A stretch of DNA of 64,000 nt from Abelmoschus esculentus (lineage: Eukaryota > Streptophyta > Magnoliopsida > Malvales > Malvaceae): NCBI GenBank assembly GCA_035048815.1, contig JAUCBN010000034.1, positions 8,534,737 through 8,598,736 of the forward strand. The letters run 5' to 3'. Below the pieces are notes generated by a model, which was not told the DNA's origin, did no database searches, and was given only the letters and a program-made list of their open reading frames with translations. Shown one piece after another: positions 58,809 to 64,000 of this stretch. The translations under genes and the position numbers were made by a program. Each line of letters opens with the position of its first letter. Positions within the stretch are counted from its first letter, which is position 1.

Positions 58809-60219
58809 ATGAACATTGTTTGTGATAAAAAACTGGGTTAATACCAATTGAAAGATCTAATGAATATGAAACTATGATTGAGCCTTGGTCGATAGTTGGT
58901 CATAGGTAGTACGACATGCCTAGGGTCTGAGCTCATTTGTTAGTACTTCAATACTTTTGCCCAGTACTTTGGTACTTCTGTTCGGTACTATGGGTACCTT
59001 TGATTGGTGGTTAGTCACCATTTATTAGATATCGTGGGTATCTTTTGTTAGTGCTTTTGTGGTACTTCTGATGACTCGCTTACCTATCCTAACTATACCA
59101 AGGCATCATTTGAAACTAATCCAAAAGATTAAACTTAAGATATGTAAAGACCATTTGAATATGTATTTGCTTATGAAGCATTTTAATTCGATTATGTAAT
59201 TGCTAATGAAGCATTTGAGATAGATTGTTCCTATAAATAGCATCTAATTATGGAATTGTTAAAGAGCATTTGTTTGAATATGTGTCTATAAGTAGCCTTT
59301 GATATGATTTTGAATATGAAAGCTTGGAACATGAATATTAACTAATGAGACATTTGTGCTTAAACATGCTAGTTAGAACAAGAGCATCTAATTGTGAAAT
59401 TGGTTGTATGCTAGTGGCATAATAAATATGATACATGGTAAGCATGATATTTGTTGATTGCTATCCTTTGCATGATTGGTTATGATATGTTTATGAATTT
59501 GATTTAATGCTTAATTGAAGCATGTAAACCTTGTTATATGTTTAATGTCTAAATTGGTTAGACTTAGGGCTGCCTCACTAAGTACCTCATAAGTACTTAC
59601 CACCGTTTGTTTCCTCCTTCCCAAACAACAGGTTATCGAACCAAGGAGATAGATTGAGATCGATCGAGGGCAAGGACACCAAGCAAGCCAAGTATGGTAT
59701 TTTATAACTTTTGTAACTCCTAGCTTATGGTGGCATAGTATTCATGCTTAATCTAGATTTTGCATTTTGAAATTTGGTCTATGATTTGTATAAGCATATG
59801 ATCATTTGAGCATTGGGTATGTAATCCATAACGCATGGTGAACATGTTAGGCTAGCCTTATATATTTTGAGATTGGCTTTTGGTTTGTATAAGTAGGTCT
59901 TGTGATATGCATGTGATATGTAAGCATTTGTCTTGGCATGATAAACATGAAATTAAGTAGGGTAACTTTTGAACTTTAGGGCCATGACATGGATATGATA
60001 GTTGCCATAATAAAGTTCATGGCATGAAAAGGGTAGTTAGTTGGATGGTATATGATAGAATGAATGATCATTGGTCAAATGATTAGAATTGTAAGTTGCT
60101 ACTTGTTATCTAATAAGTTAAAATTGCCCCTTATGGTTTAGGGATGGTTTGAGGCTAATTAGGAGCCTTTTCGATATGAATTAAGTGTACTAGAACCTTA
60201 GAACCTGCAAAATTGTGCA

Positions 60220-60555
60220 GGGGTATCGATACCATTTCTATGCGTATCGATACACCCTTGAAAAAATTAAGTATGAATGACAGATGTTTCGAAACACCTA
60301 GCCTCCGTTTCGATACTGGAACCTCCAGTAGCGAAATTGGTTCGATACCAGATTCGATACCAAAACCTCCAGTGAGCTCCCCGATTCGATACCCGTATCT
60401 AATCAGGCTACTCTAGCCTTTGGTCAACGGGTCAATAGTTCAACGCATGTTACCCGTATCGAACTATGTTTCGATACCCCCGTTTCGATACTCCAGATGA
60501 GTGTTTCGATACTACTTGTTTCGATGCCACCCTATAGGGGGTATCGATACTCCCA
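60220..60555. repeat. Palindrome cluster (GTATCGATAC / GTTTCGAAAC) in LTR D
   Basis: More than a dozen copies or one-base variants in about 335 bp. There are perfect GTATCGATAC palindromes near 60222, 60245 and 60540, GTTTCGAAAC near 60286, and repeated GTTTCGATAC, GATTCGATAC and CGTATCGA in between. Same type of cluster as in LTR B. An open frame of 67 codons here is a by-product of the repeats. Confidence 0.85.
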
Positions 60556-60949
60556 ACCATCTTTGATTCAAACTTTGAGATTAAAATTGGATTGGTTAAT
60601 AAGACTCGTATTGAAGATCGCTAAACAATTTAAATTCGATTAAAGGTTTTAATTCGAGCTCGATTGAGATCAAAGGTTGAGATCGAGTGTTAGGTTATTT
60701 ACGATTGAAAGATAAAATAAGCTCAAGATTGAATAGCAAGTAAATTGTTTATAGAATAAGTTTTAAATTGGCCTCGAATTTGGTATACACGAAAAGAATT
60801 TGGAATTGTAATGCATAAGACAAACTTGAACTAATGTACAATATCTTGAAATGTTCTAGAAATGGATACAAGGTTCGGTCTAATTTACAAGTTTATAAGT
60901 CCGTTCGACACTCCCATCTCCTAACCCGGGGCGAGGGTGTCACAAACTA

Positions 60950-61200
60950 GCATGGTTAGGTTCAGGGTGTCGCGGCGATAACGGAAGGGGTGACGATGTA
61001 CGCCACAGATCGGCGATTATCGAGATCGATGCGGCAGACGAAACTTTAGGTTAAAGAGAAGTTGAGAAGTTTCTGGAATCTCGATATCTTAGAATAATGG
61101 GAAAAATAATAAAACAACATGAATTGGTAAATAGGGTATATTAAATCTGATTTGGGTCATTCATCATATAAAACAAATAAATGTTCAAGTGAAAATAGAC
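60950..61200. other. CACTA interior, right part: no gene recognised
   Basis: A locally GC-richer stretch (60950-61040) rejoins the sequence left of LTR D at 56880-57003 and may belong to a captured 5' UTR or promoter. No ORF. Confidence 0.35.
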
Positions 61201-61204
61201 ATTA

Positions 61205-61285
61205 GTAGCTGTGTAGCTCAATGGATAAAAGAGTATGTAGAAGAAAAGGTCACAGGTTCAAAATCTCCAAATCTTATTTCTTTTA
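61205..61285 (+). repeat. tRNA-like sequence in the CACTA element
   Basis: A-box GTGTAGCTCAATGG at 61211 and B-box-like AGGTTCAAAATCTCC at about 61253, tRNA-like spacing. The ends do not pair as an acceptor stem, so I treat it as a tRNA-derived SINE fragment rather than a tRNA gene. It belongs to a different family from the other tRNA-like repeats here. Confidence 0.55.
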
Positions 61286-61324
61286 AACTTAGGGTTCTAG
61301 GTGTTACAATTGCGGCGTTTGTTA

Positions 61325-61674
61325 TAAAAAAATCCCCTAAAATTATGTCATTAGTGGCATTTTAGTAAAAACGCTACTATAAACAATGTTTTTTGTGGCG
61401 TTTTTAGGAAAATGCCGCTAAAAAATCCCCTAAAATTATGTCATTAGTGGCATTTTAGTAAAAACGCTACTATAAACAATGTTTTTTGTGGCGTTTTCAG
61501 GAAACGTCACTAAAAATAAAGAAAACGTCGCTAAAGATATAGTTTTAGTGACGTTTTTTGAAAATGCCGCTGAAAACTCATATATAGCGTCGTTTTTAGG
61601 CAAACGCCACTAAAGATATAAATTTTGTTGCGTTTAATCAAAAAACACCACTAAAAGTAAGTTTTGTTGTAGTG
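61325..61674 (-). repeat. Right CACTA subterminal region with a 93-bp tandem duplication
   Basis: ATCCCCTAAAATTATGTCAT begins at about 61332 and again at 61425, giving two near-identical 93-bp units. Repeats of GTGGCGTTTT and ACGTCGCTAAA follow to the terminal GTAGTG. Confidence 0.87.
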
Positions 61675-61677
61675 TTA

Positions 61678-62611
61678 AGATTTGCTCACTTAACTATGCG
61701 TAAGTTTTCATTTGATTACTAAAATACAACTAAAAAATTAACATTTGTTACGCATGTAACAAAAAAATGATTCAATTGGTACGATCGATAAATATATTGT
61801 GCAGATTATAATTTTATGAAATTGATGATTGAATTATAAACTCACTTTTTGCTGAATTTATCTAAGAGTAAATTACACTTATGTATCACGAACATTGAAC
61901 TACTGTCTTAGTTTTTTTTTACCATAAATCTTTTAATTTTATTAATAGACTATTTAAGTTTGAAAATAATATCAATCAAACCACTAACCCATATGATAAA
62001 AAAGCTATTAACTATTAAAAATTAAAAGAGATGTTGATTTGGAAGTTAAATAAACTTGTATAATTATATATTTGGTTTTCACTAATTATAAATTCTATCA
62101 ATTTAATCATAATTTTAATTTAATTATTCAACAAGATCATGACATATGCCAATGTATTATAATTGACCTAACTTAAAAAATTTGTTACATTTTTATAATT
62201 CAAATACATCTAAAAATTACGTCCCTTATATACGTAATGATAAAGTGACATAATTGTCACAATAAAAAAATATAGGGACCCAATCTTGGCTTTGTGAAAT
62301 AGATAACCAAATTGTAAATTGACTCATGGTACAATGATTTGTGTTGAATTTTGCTAGTTACTTTTATACTAAAAATTATAGTAATATACTTTTTTTTTCT
62401 TTTTGTGCCAATAATTCGTAGCAGCACATTGGTTAATATTCTTGTTGAATTCCAGGTTAAAATCCCAGATGTGAAATTTTTTTCATTCTTTTTCTTTTAT
62501 CTTTTAGTTTTAGATTTTGTGTCTATAATCCGCAGTAGCTTGACCTTTGATCCAGGACATCTGCATGAAATTCGACTCGGACACATCCAAATACGTACAT
62601 ATTTTGTATAG
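61678..62611. other. AT-rich duplicated host sequence, segment II (continued)
   Basis: Matches 21552-22467 of segment I. Non-coding; contains tRNA-like copy 8 at about 62418-62470 (A-box CGTAGCAGCACATTGGTTAA, B-box AGGTTAAAATCCC). Confidence 0.8.
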
Positions 62612-62860
62612 TGTATGAGTGTATGAGTGTGTGGTGATGAGTGTAGATGTGTATGTGCTGCACCATTCACTCTTTGGTTCTTGGTTAGGTAGAGTGACGG
62701 TTAGGATTTGTTAGTGTCGTTACACTCATCTTACCAGCATCTAATCTTGTATAAATACACCAATTATCTAAGGAGAATATTATGATTAATCAATAATACT
62801 AAATGAGTGTACCGTCTCTCTTTCTCCCCTTTCTTCAATGGTAATTCTGAGATTTTTACA
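62612..62860 (+). repeat. 5' LTR of copia H'
   Basis: 249 bp, retaining the TTGTATAAATAC region that is deleted in the left LTR of H. Confidence 0.85.
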
Positions 62861-63339
62861 TGGTATCAGTCACTATCAAAGATTTTGAGTGTCATCCATT
62901 GTGATGCTTCTCTGTGGTGATTCTGTGATAGTTTCTCATGGTATCGTCTTCTCTCCTAACTAATTTCTCGTTTCTTACTTCTCTTTATTCCTTTTTGCGT
63001 TGATCTTCATGTCACTTGAATTGCATCTTTCACTGATTTCAATTTATGTGACTTTTATGTTTAGGTTCTCTTTTAGTTTCAGTGAAACTTTTTTCTCTGG
63101 TTGATTTCCTTCAATCTAAATGTCATTAAGTTTTCAGGATTATCCTTCTTGATGGTAAGCTTACTAACTCGTAACGACTCATTGGATGCAGAATTAGACT
63201 AGTGATCTGTGTGATATCTTTATGATCTTAAGTTGCGTTTTCTCTAAACTCTTTCGTTCAGTAGAGCATTCGAGTGAATGGGTTCTGTTGTGATTTCTGA
63301 TTTTTCTTTAGAGTTTATTTTTATCTCTCTGCCTATCAA

Positions 63340-63790
63340 TTGTTTGTTAAAATGTCAAATGGTGATTCGGTACATGCAATTTCTCGTTCTACTTCTAGTT
63401 CAGTTTCAATTGTCTCTAATGTTTAATGACTTCAACAAATACCTAAACATGATATGGTCAAGCTATCTGATAGTACTTATATTCTCTGAAAGCATCAAGT
63501 AAACTTCATAATTGATTGCTATGGTTTAATTAGTTTTATCGTTGATGATACTGCTACAACTGTTTCAACAAGATAGTCTACCTATACATGTTAATCTTAT
63601 TGTTCATCGTAGTGAAGTTTCTAGTATGGGTAAAGAGGATTTTCATGATAGCATTCCTTTTTAGAGCACCCATTTTTAGTCCTCTTTTCAATAATAGTAA
63701 AAAAGTACTCTAGAGGTCGAGGTAATCAGTATGACTCTAACAGACTTCAATGTCAGGTATGTAGCCGAATAAGGCACAATAAAATATCAA
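63340..63790 (+). pseudogene. Gag and zinc-knuckle remnants of copia H'
   Basis: Starts at the preserved ATG (MSNGDSVHAISRS, near 63351; in H this codon is TTG), hits a stop soon after, and loses the middle of gag through a deletion. The nucleocapsid (QCQVC.R..HN) lies at about 63740-63780. Confidence 0.78.
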
Positions 63791-64000
63791 GGTGTTGTTG
63801 GCACCATCAATACTTCTTAGGAATAGAATACTCAAGTGCAGAATAGTAATCCTAATTTGATTAACCATGCTCAAGCTTATAATCATTTTGCTGAATATGT
63901 GCATAATTTTTCTTATAATATTTAACATGGAGTTCAACATAGAATGAATTTTTCTTACCCTTCAATGTTAAGTCTTCCAGGGACATCAAGACCTAGTTCT

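Larger units (their letters stand above)
57009..60944 (+). mobile_element. Solo LTR D (giant gypsy LTR) nested in the CACTA element
   Basis: Starts TGTAACACCCTC, ends GAGGGTGTCACA, 3,936 bp, with perfect TSD AACTA (57004-57008 and 60945-60949). It is related to B in opposite orientation: both have the palindrome cluster and a CTCACTAAG block before the 3' third. No PBS, polypurine tract or gag/pol lies in or beside it, so it is a solo LTR. It contains an internal 27/54-bp repeat at 58640-58808. Confidence 0.88.
54518..61674. mobile_element. CACTA (En/Spm-type) DNA transposon, non-autonomous
   Basis: Starts CACTACTCCAAAATAG and ends in the reverse complement of CACTACAACAAAACTT, with a 3-bp TSD TTA (54515-54517 and 61675-61677). 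Subterminal regions are packed with short repeats of TTTAGTGGCGTTTT / AGCGACGTTT in both orientations, as in CACTA elements. It spans 7,157 bp, of which 3.9 kb is nested LTR D. I find no TNP1/TNP2 transposase. It does carry a host-gene exon (55781-55887). The empty site is kept in segment I at 21549-21551. Confidence 0.92.
62612..64000 (+). mobile_element. Second copy of copia H (H'), running off the window
   Basis: LTR 62612-62860 (TGTATGAGTG...TTTTTACA), PBS TGGTATCAGTCAC at 62861-62873, then leader and gag remnants as in H, with the same left flanking sequence as H. A gag deletion of about 450 bp joins DDTA to the QLFQ region near 63550. The sequence around 63729-63733 (CAGTATGACTCTAAC) is the unoccupied target of element F. 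The rest lies beyond 64000. Confidence 0.88.

Noticed and set aside
60213..60416. A 67-codon plus-strand ORF over the palindrome cluster.
   Set aside because: By-product of the repeated motif inside an LTR.
60220..60555. CRISPR-like array.
   Set aside because: Plant sequence; palindromes are about 10 bp with irregular short spacing, and there are no repeat-spacer units or cas genes.
61205..61285. A functional tRNA gene.
   Set aside because: A- and B-boxes are present but the ends cannot form an acceptor stem and no anticodon arm is clear.

Overview
This is plant nuclear DNA, most likely a eudicot. It is AT-rich and contains no intact host gene. I suspect Malvaceae/cotton from the look of the 3-4 kb LTRs starting TGTAAC(A/G)CCC, but I could not test that. 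Almost the whole window is a nest of retrotransposons and one CACTA-type DNA transposon. Nearly every boundary below was set from terminal TG...CA or CACTA ends plus matching target-site duplications (TSDs), not from ORFs.

Layout. 1-1086: a broken Ty3/gypsy pol fragment (+). 1087-10591: leader, primer-binding site and 5' LTR of a gypsy element (A, minus strand); two solo LTRs sit inside that LTR (B 2881-6108, TSD CTATA; C 7438-9992, TSD GAATT). 10592-13262: decayed host sequence with fragments of an ADP-ribosylation-factor (ARF) gene, a cysteine-rich receptor-kinase-like gene and tRNA-derived short repeats. 13263-21255: an internally deleted Athila/Tat-type element (E, minus; TSD TTATC) with another LTR nested in its 5' LTR (18644-20002, TSD GTTGA). 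22468-43568: a Ty1/copia element (H, +), split by a 13.6 kb Athila-type element (F 23998-37606, minus; TSD GTATG), which itself carries a related solo LTR (G 33881-35729), and by a gag-only LTR element (40032-42932). 43995-44540: a thaumatin-like protein pseudogene. 45130-46492: a second ARF/kinase-fragment array, interrupted by a solo LTR (L 46493-53977, TSD GATAA) into which a copia element (K 46540-52208) inserted. 54518-61674: a CACTA transposon (TSD TTA) carrying a host-gene exon and a nested 3.9 kb solo LTR (D 57009-60944, TSD AACTA). 61678-64000: more duplicated host sequence and the start of a second copy of copia H.

The nest can be decoded because the host sequence is duplicated. Segment I (about 12.4-13.26, 21.26-24.0, 37.6-40.0 and 42.9-43.6 kb) and segment II (about 45.3-46.5, 53.98-54.5 and 61.7-64.0 kb) are the same sequence, including the copia insertion. 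Each copy keeps the empty site for the other copy's insertions: E and F are missing from II, while L and the CACTA element are missing from I. Copia H therefore came first, then the duplication, then E, F, L and CACTA, and last their nested passengers.

No element looks able to move by itself. Every pol has stops or frameshifts, and several catalytic residues are changed. Host genes survive only as fragments: three ARF copies, kinase C-termini, a thaumatin-like pseudogene, and one spliceable exon of a CDKAL1-type tRNA methylthiotransferase inside the CACTA element. Two sequence patterns stand out as unexplained: short palindromes of the form TGC-N4-GCA scattered through both Athila-type families, and a cluster of GTATCGATAC/GTTTCGAAAC palindromes in one giant LTR family.
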